From: UTCHB3 sp964625575
Lineage (GTDB): Bacteria > Bacteroidota > Ignavibacteria > Ignavibacteriales > Ignavibacteriaceae
DNA: 64,000 nt
NCBI GenBank assembly: GCA_964625575.1
Contig: CAZVBQ010000001.1
Location: forward strand, 1 to 64,000
Direction of reading: 5' to 3'
Below, piece after piece: positions 27,558 to 35,305 of the stretch (position 1 is its first letter; every line of letters starts with the position of its first letter). Under the pieces are notes generated by a model that was not told the origin of the DNA, searched no databases, and worked only from the letters and a program-made list of their open reading frames with translations. The translations under genes were made by a program, and so were the position numbers.

Positions 27558-28631
27558 ATGAAAAGACTTGGATTCCTTTCAATATTATCACTTTTGTTCT
27601 TCTCCGGATGCGGCGAGAAGTTTGATCTCAGTGTATTTGATTCCCAGAAAACGGGCGGCAACGTGGGCGGTGACACTGTTTACGTGAAACTTACTCCTGA
27701 GTGGGGTGGATTCAATAATCCTACCGACATAATCATCGGTAAAGACTATTTCATTTACGTGACCGATACCGACAACAACAGGGTGGTCATGCTGAATCAG
27801 AATGGTGACGTTTTAAGCACTTTAACCCTTTCAAATCCGGTTAAAGTTGAGCAGGATTATCAGTTAAACCTTATTGTGGTCGCAAAGTTTGACACGGTCG
27901 TTAACAATGTCGCCACCTCCGCGAGCGCGGTTTACAAGGTTGACATGGTTGCCGGTGGTCATAACCTTGCTTTGGCTCCTGTGACCAGAATACTTCCAAG
28001 ACCCGGAACCGGTGTTTCGGCTTCCGATTTGAGGATCAGCTATACGGGAGTTTCTGTTTTCTACAACAATTCGTTCTATATCAGCAGAACCGGCCCAAAC
28101 AACACAAGTGTTGTTGATCCCGACAATTCAATTTTATCATTCCAGAAAACACCCGCGGGCCGGGATTCATTGATCGGTCGTCTGCCGGTGATTGATCCGA
28201 ACGGAACCGGTATTCTATCGGCGAATGGAATCTCTTCGCTGGTTGGATTTGATAAAAGAAACATTGATTTCATCCTCACCCTGAAAGGTGACAACAGTTT
28301 CAGGGTACAGTGGCTTACCTTTGTGGTAACTTCACTTGGCGAACAATATGAATTGAAGCTTTCACCGCAGGGAGGGTCTGATCTTATGCAGATCAACAAG
28401 TTCACAGAGCCATCTGATGTGACAATCGACCGCTCAGGGAACATTTATGTTGCTGACATAGCCAAGGATTCCGTCTACCGGTTCAACCAGTTTGGTGGTA
28501 TTCTTCAGAAGCTGGGCGGGGCGCAAAATTTTGTTAAACCTGCAGGTGTCGCGCATTACGACAAGATTCTTTATGTGGTTGACAAGACAAACGGAAAAAT
28601 TGTCAGATTCCGTCTCTCAACCGATACTTGA
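27558..28631 (+). CDS. NHL-repeat lipoprotein
   Basis: A 357-residue lipoprotein with a clear lipobox (LLFFSGC, Cys about 19). NHL-type repeats are visible at both ends: FNNPTDIIIGKDYFIYVTDTDNNRVVMLN near 55 and EPSDVTIDRSGNIYVADIAKDSVYRFN near 290, consistent with a beta-propeller. NHL propellers usually bind proteins or ligands. It is the last gene of the envelope cluster. Confidence 0.82.
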   Translation: MKRLGFLSILSLLFFSGCGEKFDLSVFDSQKTGGNVGGDTVYVKLTPEWGGFNNPTDIIIGKDYFIYVTDTDNNRVVMLNQNGDVLSTLTLSNPVKVEQDYQLNLIVVAKFDTVVNNVATSASAVYKVDMVAGGHNLALAPVTRILPRPGTGVSASDLRISYTGVSVFYNNSFYISRTGPNNTSVVDPDNSILSFQKTPAGRDSLIGRLPVIDPNGTGILSANGISSLVGFDKRNIDFILTLKGDNSFRVQWLTFVVTSLGEQYELKLSPQGGSDLMQINKFTEPSDVTIDRSGNIYVADIAKDSVYRFNQFGGILQKLGGAQNFVKPAGVAHYDKILYVVDKTNGKIVRFRLSTDT

Positions 28632-28668
28632 CGTCGCGTTAAGTGCTCTTTAGGTTGCTATTTACAGA

Positions 28669-28699
28669 TTGATAAAGAGCTAAAAAAATAGTAAATTTG
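28669..28699 (+). promoter_or_regulatory. Bacteroidetes-type promoter for atpDC
   Basis: TTG (28669-28671), 20 bases, then TAAATTTG (28692-28699): a full match to TTG-N20-TAnnTTTG. An inverted repeat GCTCTTT (28645-28651)/AAAGAGC (28674-28680) flanks the -33 element and could be an operator or an accidental stem. atpD begins at 28730 with a leader of about 25 bases. Confidence 0.6.
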
Positions 28700-28729
28700 T
28701 AGCTTGAGTTTTAAAAAATAAGGAAGAAA

Positions 28730-30127
28730 ATGGCGCTTCAAGGCAAAATTGTTCAGGTTATTGGCCCGGTGGTTGACATTCAGTTTGAGAGTAACAACCT
28801 GCCAGGCATATTAAACGCAGTTAAAATACCCCGTGAAAACGGTGAAGAATTAGTGGTTGAAGTTCAGCAGCACCTTGGAGAAGATAAAGTAAGAGCTGTT
28901 GCCATGGATACCACCGATGGTCTCGTTAGAGGCATGACCTGTTTTGACACAGGCAAGCCGATCATGGTCCCTGTCGGACCAAATACTCTTGGCAGACTGA
29001 TCAATGTTATTGGTCAACCAATCGATGGCAAGGGTCCAATTGATACTGACAAATACTATCCCATCCACAGACCCGCTCCTGAATTTAAGACCCTCTCGAC
29101 GGGTACAGAGATGCTTGAGACGGGTATTAAAGTTATCGACCTTCTTGAACCTTACTCAAAGGGTGGCAAGACCGGTCTTTTCGGTGGTGCGGGTGTAGGC
29201 AAAACTGTAGTTATTCTTGAACTCATCAACAACATTGCCACTCACCACGGCGGTTATTCTGTATTCGCAGGTGTGGGTGAGAGAACAAGGGAAGGAAACG
29301 ATCTTTACCTCGAAATGAGTGAGTCAGGCGTTATCAATAAAACCGGTCTTGTTTTTGGTCAGATGAATGAACCCCCCGGAGCGAGACTCCGTGTAGGACT
29401 TACAGGTCTGTCACTTGCAGAGTATTTTAGAGATGAAGAAGGCAAAGACGTTCTGCTCTTCATAGACAATATTTTCCGTTTTACACAGGCAGGTTCCGAA
29501 GTGTCAGCGCTTCTCGGTCGTATGCCCTCAGCGGTAGGTTATCAGCCAAGTCTTGCCACAGAGATGGGTGCCCTCCAGGAGAGGATCACTTCCACTGATA
29601 AAGGCTCTATCACCTCAGTACAGGCGATTTACGTTCCAGCGGATGACTTGACCGATCCGGCTCCGGCTGCAGCATTCTCTCACCTTGATGCCACCACAGT
29701 ACTTAGCCGTCAGATATCCGAGTTGGGTATCTATCCCGCCGTTGATCCTCTTGATTCAACATCAAGAATATTAACTCCTGAGATTGTGGGCGAAGAACAC
29801 TACTCAGTGGCTAAGAGGGTTAAAGAAAACCTCCAGCAGTACAAAGACCTTCAGGATATCATCAACATTCTCGGTATGGACGAGCTCTCTGACGAAGACA
29901 AGATCGTTGTAAGAAGAGCACGCCGCATCCAGAGATTCCTTAGCCAGCCATTCCACGTGGCAGAGCAGTTCACAGGTTACAAAGGTAAGTATGTTGAACT
30001 GAAAGACACTATCGCGGGTTTCAAGGCGATCCTCGATGGTGAATGTGATGACCTTCCCGAGCAGGCATTCATGTATGTTGGAAAGATCGAAGAAGCGTTC
30101 GAAAAAGCTAAAGAGATGAGCAAATAA
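28730..30127 (+). CDS. atpD: F1F0 ATP synthase subunit beta
   Basis: Catalytic subunit of the F1 sector, 465 residues. Walker A GGAGVGKT, the Walker B region KDVLLFIDNIFRFTQAGSEVSALLGRMPS, and the DELSEED equivalent (DELSDEDK) are intact. AAGGAAGAAA precedes the ATG. Its stop overlaps the atpC start by one base (TAATG). The other F1F0 genes are not in this window; a separate atpDC pair is usual in Bacteroidota/Chlorobi genomes. Confidence 0.98.
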   Translation: MALQGKIVQVIGPVVDIQFESNNLPGILNAVKIPRENGEELVVEVQQHLGEDKVRAVAMDTTDGLVRGMTCFDTGKPIMVPVGPNTLGRLINVIGQPIDGKGPIDTDKYYPIHRPAPEFKTLSTGTEMLETGIKVIDLLEPYSKGGKTGLFGGAGVGKTVVILELINNIATHHGGYSVFAGVGERTREGNDLYLEMSESGVINKTGLVFGQMNEPPGARLRVGLTGLSLAEYFRDEEGKDVLLFIDNIFRFTQAGSEVSALLGRMPSAVGYQPSLATEMGALQERITSTDKGSITSVQAIYVPADDLTDPAPAAAFSHLDATTVLSRQISELGIYPAVDPLDSTSRILTPEIVGEEHYSVAKRVKENLQQYKDLQDIINILGMDELSDEDKIVVRRARRIQRFLSQPFHVAEQFTGYKGKYVELKDTIAGFKAILDGECDDLPEQAFMYVGKIEEAFEKAKEMSK

Positions 30128-30534
30128 TGAAAGAGTTCTATCTGGAAATACTTACACCTTCCAAGAAAGTGTACGAAGGGAATGTACTTTCGGTTACTTT
30201 ACCCGGAACGGTGGGCGAGTTTCAGATCCTTCATGATCACGCTCCACTTATCAGCACCCTTGAGGTGGGCAGGATGAAACTGCGTACCGAAAAAGAGGGT
30301 GAAAGCGTTTTCGCCGTTTCAAACGGTGTTGCTGAAGTTCTCAAGAACAAGGTGTTGATCCTTGTAAGATCAATAGAAAACGTGAATGATATTGATCTTG
30401 TCAGAGCTGAAAAAGCTGCTGACAGGGCCAGGAAAAGGATCAGTGACAAAGGCAATCCCGAAGTGGATGTCGCGAGAGCCGAAGCGGCTCTTCAAAGGGC
30501 ACTAAACAGAATGAAGCTCAAATTAGCATTATAA
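30127..30534 (+). CDS. atpC: F1F0 ATP synthase subunit epsilon
   Basis: 135 residues: the N-terminal beta-sandwich (LEILTPSKKVYEGNVLSVTLPGTVGEFQILHDHAPLIS) and the C-terminal two-helix part (DRARKRISDKG...EAALQRALNRMKL). It belongs to the central stalk and can inhibit ATP hydrolysis. It is translationally coupled to atpD and is closed by a terminator. Confidence 0.95.
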   Translation: MKEFYLEILTPSKKVYEGNVLSVTLPGTVGEFQILHDHAPLISTLEVGRMKLRTEKEGESVFAVSNGVAEVLKNKVLILVRSIENVNDIDLVRAEKAADRARKRISDKGNPEVDVARAEAALQRALNRMKLKLAL

Positions 30535-30570
30535 AAAAATCCCGGTCTCGCGACCGGGATTTTTTGTTTT
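30534..30570. terminator. Bidirectional terminator between atpC and the Lon N-domain gene
   Basis: AAAAAATCCCGGTC (30534-30547) pairs perfectly with 30552-30565 across TCGC; T-run on the plus strand, A-run on the other side. It sits between convergent genes and can serve both. Confidence 0.9.
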
Positions 30571-31183
30571 AATTAATATATCCGTCCCGTTCCATTATGT
30601 GTTTCATACTCTCCCGTTTATCGAGTTCCACTGACATCTTTTGCAGATGTTCAATCAGGAAATCAAGTCGTTCACCTTCATTTTGAAGAGTGATCAAAGT
30701 CTGTTGTTGTTCAAGAGTTAAACCGGCTTTTTCCGCGATCTTGAACGATTTATTCCTGGTCTCTTCAAGATTGATGTAAAAGTTATCTTCAAGCTTCACA
30801 CCTGCTTTCTCGATCACTTCGCCAAACACTTCTAACGCGGCTCCTTCAAGTTCCTTGTAGTTGCCGGTTATAAGATCAGAGTATTGATCAACTTCAGCTT
30901 CAAAGTAGCCAATTATGTTCTCCTGAACTGTTTTAAGCAGGAACCGCTCTTCACCTTTGACAATGATATCAAAACTTCCATCAGGATAGTTTTTGGTAAC
31001 CGATTCAACTTTTACTTTTGTACCAATTCTGCCAAGAGAGTTATCATTTAAGACAATTATTCCGAATGGTTCATCGAGCTTCATCGAGTAACGAACCATA
31101 TTGCGATACCGTTCTTCAAAAATGTGCAGCGGGTATCGTGAACCGGGATAAACAACCAACGAGAGGGGAAAGATAGGGATCAT
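30569..31183 (-). CDS. Lon N-terminal (LON substrate-binding) domain protein
   Basis: The 204 residues match the isolated Lon N-terminal domain family: IPIFPLSLVVYPGSRYPLHIFEERYRNMV, then GIIVLNDNSLGRIGTKVKVESVTKNYPDGSFDIIVKGEERF. There is no ATPase or protease domain. Family members are thought to bind polypeptides; the function of stand-alone forms is poorly known. It lies downstream of superoxide dismutase after a 51-base gap containing a hairpin without a U-tail. Confidence 0.85.
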   Translation of the reverse strand: MIPIFPLSLVVYPGSRYPLHIFEERYRNMVRYSMKLDEPFGIIVLNDNSLGRIGTKVKVESVTKNYPDGSFDIIVKGEERFLLKTVQENIIGYFEAEVDQYSDLITGNYKELEGAALEVFGEVIEKAGVKLEDNFYINLEETRNKSFKIAEKAGLTLEQQQTLITLQNEGERLDFLIEHLQKMSVELDKRESMKHIMERDGYIN

Positions 31184-31201
31184 AATATAAGGGAATTGTT
31201 G

Positions 31202-31228
31202 GGCCCCGGTTGGATGACAACCGGGACC
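31202..31228 (-). other. Hairpin between superoxide dismutase and Lon-domain gene
   Basis: An 11-bp stem with one G-U pair on the minus-strand RNA (31202-31212 with 31218-31228) and a 5-base loop. It lacks a U-run, so it may slow transcription or protect an RNA end rather than terminate. Confidence 0.4.
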
Positions 31229-31234
31229 GTAAAA

Positions 31235-31960
31235 TTATTTTGCTTCAGCGAATCTTTTGGCAACTTCGTCCCAATTGACGACGTTCCACCAATTGCCGAC
31301 ATATTCATTTCTTCTGTTCTGATATTTCAGATAGTAGGCATGCTCCCATACGTCGAGACCGAGAAGGGGAGTGCCCTTAACGTCAGCCACATCCATGAGT
31401 GGATTATCCTGATTTGGTGTCGAGGAAATAACAAGCTTGCCACCCGAAACCACGAGCCACGCCCAGCCTGAGCCAAATCTTGTCATTGCGGCAGCGTTGA
31501 ACTTCTCTTTGAATTCATCAACAGAATTGAAGGTGGAATTAATAGCCTCAAGCAGCGCGCCTGAAGGAGTGCTTCCGCCCTGTTTCATAAGATTCCAGAA
31601 AAGGGAGTGATTATAGTGACCACCGCCGTTGTTTCTGACTGCAACGGGAAGTTTCGAAATATTGGCCATCAGTTCCTCGAGGGATTTACCTTCCAGTTCA
31701 GTACCTGTGACGGCATTGTTAAGGTTGGTTACGTAAGCCTGATGGTGCTTTGTGTGATGTATCTCCATTGTCATTTTATCTATGACTGGCTCGAGAGCAT
31801 CGTAGCTGTAAGGCAGTTTTGGTAATTCAAATTTTGACATTGTGGAATTGCTCCTTGTTAAATTTAATTGATTGAACTTTTCAATTGTGTTACTAACAGG
31901 TTTAACTGTAGCGGCTGCCGAGAGTACACCCAGCGCGGTAAGAAAATTTCTTCTTTTCAT
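31235..31960 (-). CDS. sodA: Fe/Mn superoxide dismutase with N-terminal Tat-like signal
   Basis: The SOD core, about 200 residues from MSKFELPKLPYSYDAL (residue 41), has the metal ligands in MEIHHTKHHQAYV, NHSLFWN and DVWEHAYY. The Gly in NNGGGHYNH and the Gln in TPNQDNPLM fit the manganese or cambialistic type. Ahead of the core are 40 residues with a twin-arginine-like motif (MKRRNFLTALGVLSAAA), which would send the enzyme through the Tat system. ATG 31960 follows the upstream stop directly with GGAG five bases before it; the internal ATG 31840 has its own AAGGAG. So one gene may yield exported and cytoplasmic forms. It follows iscA-like and cysteine desulfurase genes. Confidence 0.9.
   Translation of the reverse strand: MKRRNFLTALGVLSAAATVKPVSNTIEKFNQLNLTRSNSTMSKFELPKLPYSYDALEPVIDKMTMEIHHTKHHQAYVTNLNNAVTGTELEGKSLEELMANISKLPVAVRNNGGGHYNHSLFWNLMKQGGSTPSGALLEAINSTFNSVDEFKEKFNAAAMTRFGSGWAWLVVSGGKLVISSTPNQDNPLMDVADVKGTPLLGLDVWEHAYYLKYQNRRNEYVGNWWNVVNWDEVAKRFAEAK
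31838..31856 (-). promoter_or_regulatory. Internal ribosome binding site and ATG within sodA
   Basis: AAGGAG (31851-31856 on the minus strand) lies 10 bases before the in-frame ATG at 31840, which starts exactly at the usual N-terminus of Fe/Mn SODs (MSKFELP). This is the basis for the second-start proposal. Confidence 0.5.
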
Positions 31961-32311
31961 TTAGACTCCGAATGATTGACCGCAACCGCAGGTTTTCGCG
32001 GCATTAGGGTTGTCAAATGTAAAACCCTTACCGTTCAAACCGTCTGAAAAGTCAAGTTGAGTACCCATGAGATAAAAAAGGCTTTTGGGATCAACAAAGA
32101 GTCTTACACCCTTGTCTTCAATTACTGTGTCTGCATCATTAGCGCTTTCAGCAAAGTTCATTGTGTACGAAAGACCGGAACAACCACCGCCTTTAACACC
32201 AACACGGAGCCCGCTCCCCGGAGAAACGGAATTCTCCTCCATGATCTTTAAAATCTGTTTGGCTGCTTTTTCAGTAATCAATATTTCCTGGTCAACTTGA
32301 TTGATGCTCAT
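31961..32311 (-). CDS. A-type Fe-S cluster carrier (IscA/ErpA/HesB family)
   Basis: 116 residues with the three conserved Cys: GGGCSGLSY and the C-terminal CGCGQSF. A-type carriers take Fe-S clusters from scaffolds and pass them to enzymes such as complex I subunits. Whether it is closer to IscA, ErpA or SufA cannot be settled here. It sits between a small unknown gene and sodA, with the sodA ATG immediately after its TAA. Confidence 0.92.
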   Translation of the reverse strand: MSINQVDQEILITEKAAKQILKIMEENSVSPGSGLRVGVKGGGCSGLSYTMNFAESANDADTVIEDKGVRLFVDPKSLFYLMGTQLDFSDGLNGKGFTFDNPNAAKTCGCGQSFGV

Positions 32312-32325
32312 ACTAAGTCCTGGCT

Positions 32326-32643
32326 TTAGTTTGTAACTCCGGCTTCACTGTTCACAACCGGGGGTGTTGTTGAAAATTCTGGATAGTTTACCATCCACGT
32401 TTTAGGGCTCATATATACGAATACACCGGCCCCTTCGAAATATTTTATTAGATCAGCGGTTATCTTGATAAGATCTCCGGCCTTTAGCTTCATATTTCTG
32501 GATTCCAAATAGTATCTTACTGTATACTCAATATCCCTGTAAAATACGTTTGAGTTGTGGAAAACGGGGAATCTGTGCTTAAAAAAGTGTAGAAATTTCT
32601 CTTTTTCCTGGATCAACAGGTTGTATGCTTCGTTCATTTTCAT
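32326..32643 (-). CDS. Unknown 105-residue protein in the Fe-S assembly run
   Basis: A small protein with a helical N-terminal half (NLLIQEKEKFLHFFKHRF), a middle segment YRDIEYTVRYYLESRNMKLKAGDL and a Thr/Pro-rich tail. It has no Cys, no signal peptide and no membrane segment, so it should not bind a cluster through Cys. Its start overlaps the cysteine desulfurase stop by 4 bases (ATGA) and it precedes the IscA-type gene by 14, which suggests a role with these proteins; I do not recognise the family. Confidence 0.7.
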   Translation of the reverse strand: MKMNEAYNLLIQEKEKFLHFFKHRFPVFHNSNVFYRDIEYTVRYYLESRNMKLKAGDLIKITADLIKYFEGAGVFVYMSPKTWMVNYPEFSTTPPVVNSEAGVTN

Positions 32644-33779
32644 CTCTTGGATTTAATAAAATTTGCAAAGATCAAAGAAGCTTCGTTTACTTCTTCAACT
32701 GTGTTGAATCTGCTGAAGCCGAATCGTAAAGTGGAGTTAATCTCTTCACCTTTAAGACCTATTGCCTTGAGAACATGACTTTCGGTTCCTGCTGAGCATG
32801 CAGACCCTGCCGAAAAAGCAACTGTCTTGATACTGGTTATAACATGCGATGACTTAATCCCGCGGAAGACAAGACTCAGATTATTGACAAGCCTTTCGTC
32901 CGGTCCGTTCAGTTTGAAGTCGATCCCTTCCGATTCTAAATTCTCTCTAAAAAGAAGAGAAAGACGCGATAGATGATCGGATTCGGATTCCCTGTTAACT
33001 GTGGCTATCTCAAGAGCCCTACTTAATCCAACAATCAACGGGACGTTTAAAGTTCCGGGAAACAACGCGGCTTCCTGTCCGCCTCCATGATAAAGGGGAC
33101 TGATCTTGCTTAATAGACGTTTATTTCGTACCGCGAGATAACCGATCCCCTTGGGCCCGTGAATCTTGTGTCCACCCCCGGAAACAAGGTCAAGATTCAG
33201 CTCTTCTGCATTCAGATCATACCTTCCGGCTGCCTGAGTGACATCCGAATGGAACAGAACATCCCGCTCTTTGCATATTTCCCCGGCTATCCGCAGAGGC
33301 TGAAGAGCGCCGATCTCATTATTTGCCGCCATCAAAGAAACAAGCACGGTTTTATCAGTGATCGAATCACGTAATTGGTCAGGATCAATCAGTCCCTTGC
33401 AATCGACCGGAAGGATCGTGATGTTAAAACCGAGAGTTCTCAGGTATCTCATCGTTACTAAAACTGCCGGGTGCTCAGTGGCCTGAGTGATCAAATGATC
33501 CTTTCCGGGATAACCGGAGATCGCGGTGCCAGTGATTGCCACATTGATCGAGACAGTTGAAGAAGGGGCAAACAAAACCTCACCATCGTTAATCGCGAAA
33601 ATCGAGGCGATTTTTCGTCTGGCAATTTCTACGGCAGCCGCGGCTGCAATTCCGCATGAATGTGGAGAGGAACTGTTGCCATAGTATTCCAAAAAAAATG
33701 GAGCCATGGCTTCGAAGACCGCGGGATCAAGCCGGGTGGTGGAGTTGTTATCGAGGTAGATAAACTTTTCTTTATTCAT
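32640..33779 (-). CDS. Cysteine desulfurase (NifS/IscS family)
   Basis: PLP enzyme of 379 residues that takes sulfur from cysteine for Fe-S clusters and other thio-cofactors. The PLP Lys lies in GGGHKIHGPKGIGYL, and the persulfide-forming Cys in GSACSAGTESHVLKAIG; the loop fits class I (NifS/IscS). DNNSTT at the N-terminus and HSDVTQAAG are also conserved. It starts 15 bases after nuoN, so it is probably on the complex I message. Confidence 0.93.
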   Translation of the reverse strand: MNKEKFIYLDNNSTTRLDPAVFEAMAPFFLEYYGNSSSPHSCGIAAAAAVEIARRKIASIFAINDGEVLFAPSSTVSINVAITGTAISGYPGKDHLITQATEHPAVLVTMRYLRTLGFNITILPVDCKGLIDPDQLRDSITDKTVLVSLMAANNEIGALQPLRIAGEICKERDVLFHSDVTQAAGRYDLNAEELNLDLVSGGGHKIHGPKGIGYLAVRNKRLLSKISPLYHGGGQEAALFPGTLNVPLIVGLSRALEIATVNRESESDHLSRLSLLFRENLESEGIDFKLNGPDERLVNNLSLVFRGIKSSHVITSIKTVAFSAGSACSAGTESHVLKAIGLKGEEINSTLRFGFSRFNTVEEVNEASLIFANFIKSKR

Positions 33780-33794
33780 CTACCTCGAAAATAT

Positions 33795-35288
33795 CTAAAA
33801 TCCTGCTATTTTCAAAGTCTCCCGCGCGAAATTTATCACAGGGGAGAAGTAAATACCAAGGATGAGCAGTGGTAATCCAAGCGCCAGTAGCACGGTTTTA
33901 TTTCCTCCTGAAAGAACAGGCAACATTTCAGGTGTGTCACTTTTTTCGAAGAAGAGAACCTTGAGAATTCTGAAGTAGTAAAAAACCGCGATCACTGTGT
34001 TGAAAATTGCAGCGAAAGCAAGAAGATATAGATGAGATTCCATCAGGGCGGTGAAAACATAGAACTTTGCCCAGAATCCTGCTGTGGGGGGTAAACCTGC
34101 AAGCGAAACGAGGAATATCACAAGCATCACTGAGAGGAAAGGCAGTTTGTAGCCAAGCCCTTTGTAGTCACGGATATCTTCAGAACCGGTACGGATCTTA
34201 AGCAGCAAAACCACAAGAAATGCGCCAAAATTCATCAATGTGTATACTATCAAATAACTGCTGATCGCAATCAGACCGTTTTGACTGTTTGCCGCAAGCG
34301 CGGCAACAATGAATCCAATGTGGCCAATACTTGAGTAAGCGAGGAGTCTTTTAATATTGTTCTGGAATATTGCTGTCAAATTGCCTACCGTCATTGTCAT
34401 GATAGAAAGGAAGACCAGCAGGGTATTAAGGTTGAAGCCGACTCCAAGTAACTCGGTGTTTTTCATTTCCGGGGCCATTGAAGCAACCATGAATCTGACG
34501 AGCACAGCCACTCCCGCGATCTTGGAAGAGACCGACAAGAATGTAGTGACCGAAACGGGGGAACCTTCAAAAACATCGGGAGCCCAGAAATGGAAAGGCA
34601 CCATCGAAATCTTATAACCGAATCCACCGATGATGAATATTATCGCAAGAATCGTTAAAACATCGAACGGCATTACGTTCCCAAGACCCACAATCGCGCC
34701 AAAAGAGGTTGAACCGACCACGAGATACAGGAGTGAGATACCAAAAAGCATTACTCCGGATGCAACCGAACCAAACAGAAGATACTTAAGCGATGCCTCG
34801 CTGCTTCTTTTATCTGTTTTAAGGAATCCGGCGGCAATATATGAAGGGAGTGACAGCACTTCAAGAGCAACATAAGCCGCAATCAGATCGCTCGCGGAGG
34901 CGAGCAGCATCATCCCTAACACCATTGAGTAGAAGAGTACATAAAACTCTCCTCTCCTCGTTTTGTACTCGTTTATTTCCAGATCGTGTCTGAAAAAATA
35001 AACCATGATAAGTGAAGACGCCAGGATCAAGAACTTGAAGATGAAGGCAAAACCGTCGTTGACAAATATGGCGTTCGGATTCAATATCTTCTCAGTTCCG
35101 TAAAGGTCGGCAGTGAAAAGAACATTTGAAAGAAGTGCCAACAGAAGACCGGTCATCGCGACCAAAGGTATTTTGGCCGCGTACTCCTCTTTGCTGATAT
35201 CCATGAAGACTATCACCATCAGGAAGAGGATTATGATATATTCCGGGACCAGGGTTGCCAGAAAATTCAACTGATTAATCGTATCCAT
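33795..35288 (-). CDS. nuoN: NADH-quinone oxidoreductase subunit N
   Basis: Antiporter-like membrane subunit of complex I, 497 residues with about 14 hydrophobic helices. KISMVPFHFWAPDVFEGSPVSVTTFLSV and LLAYSSIGHIGF hold the conserved Lys residues of the proton channel family. Last nuo gene of the operon, 17 bases after nuoM. Confidence 0.95.
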   Translation of the reverse strand: MDTINQLNFLATLVPEYIIILFLMVIVFMDISKEEYAAKIPLVAMTGLLLALLSNVLFTADLYGTEKILNPNAIFVNDGFAFIFKFLILASSLIMVYFFRHDLEINEYKTRRGEFYVLFYSMVLGMMLLASASDLIAAYVALEVLSLPSYIAAGFLKTDKRSSEASLKYLLFGSVASGVMLFGISLLYLVVGSTSFGAIVGLGNVMPFDVLTILAIIFIIGGFGYKISMVPFHFWAPDVFEGSPVSVTTFLSVSSKIAGVAVLVRFMVASMAPEMKNTELLGVGFNLNTLLVFLSIMTMTVGNLTAIFQNNIKRLLAYSSIGHIGFIVAALAANSQNGLIAISSYLIVYTLMNFGAFLVVLLLKIRTGSEDIRDYKGLGYKLPFLSVMLVIFLVSLAGLPPTAGFWAKFYVFTALMESHLYLLAFAAIFNTVIAVFYYFRILKVLFFEKSDTPEMLPVLSGGNKTVLLALGLPLLILGIYFSPVINFARETLKIAGF

Positions 35289-35305
35289 TTTACTTTCCGT
35301 CCTGG

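Noticed and set aside
31202..31228. Terminator after superoxide dismutase
   Set aside because: The hairpin is good but no U-run follows, so it was listed only as a hairpin.
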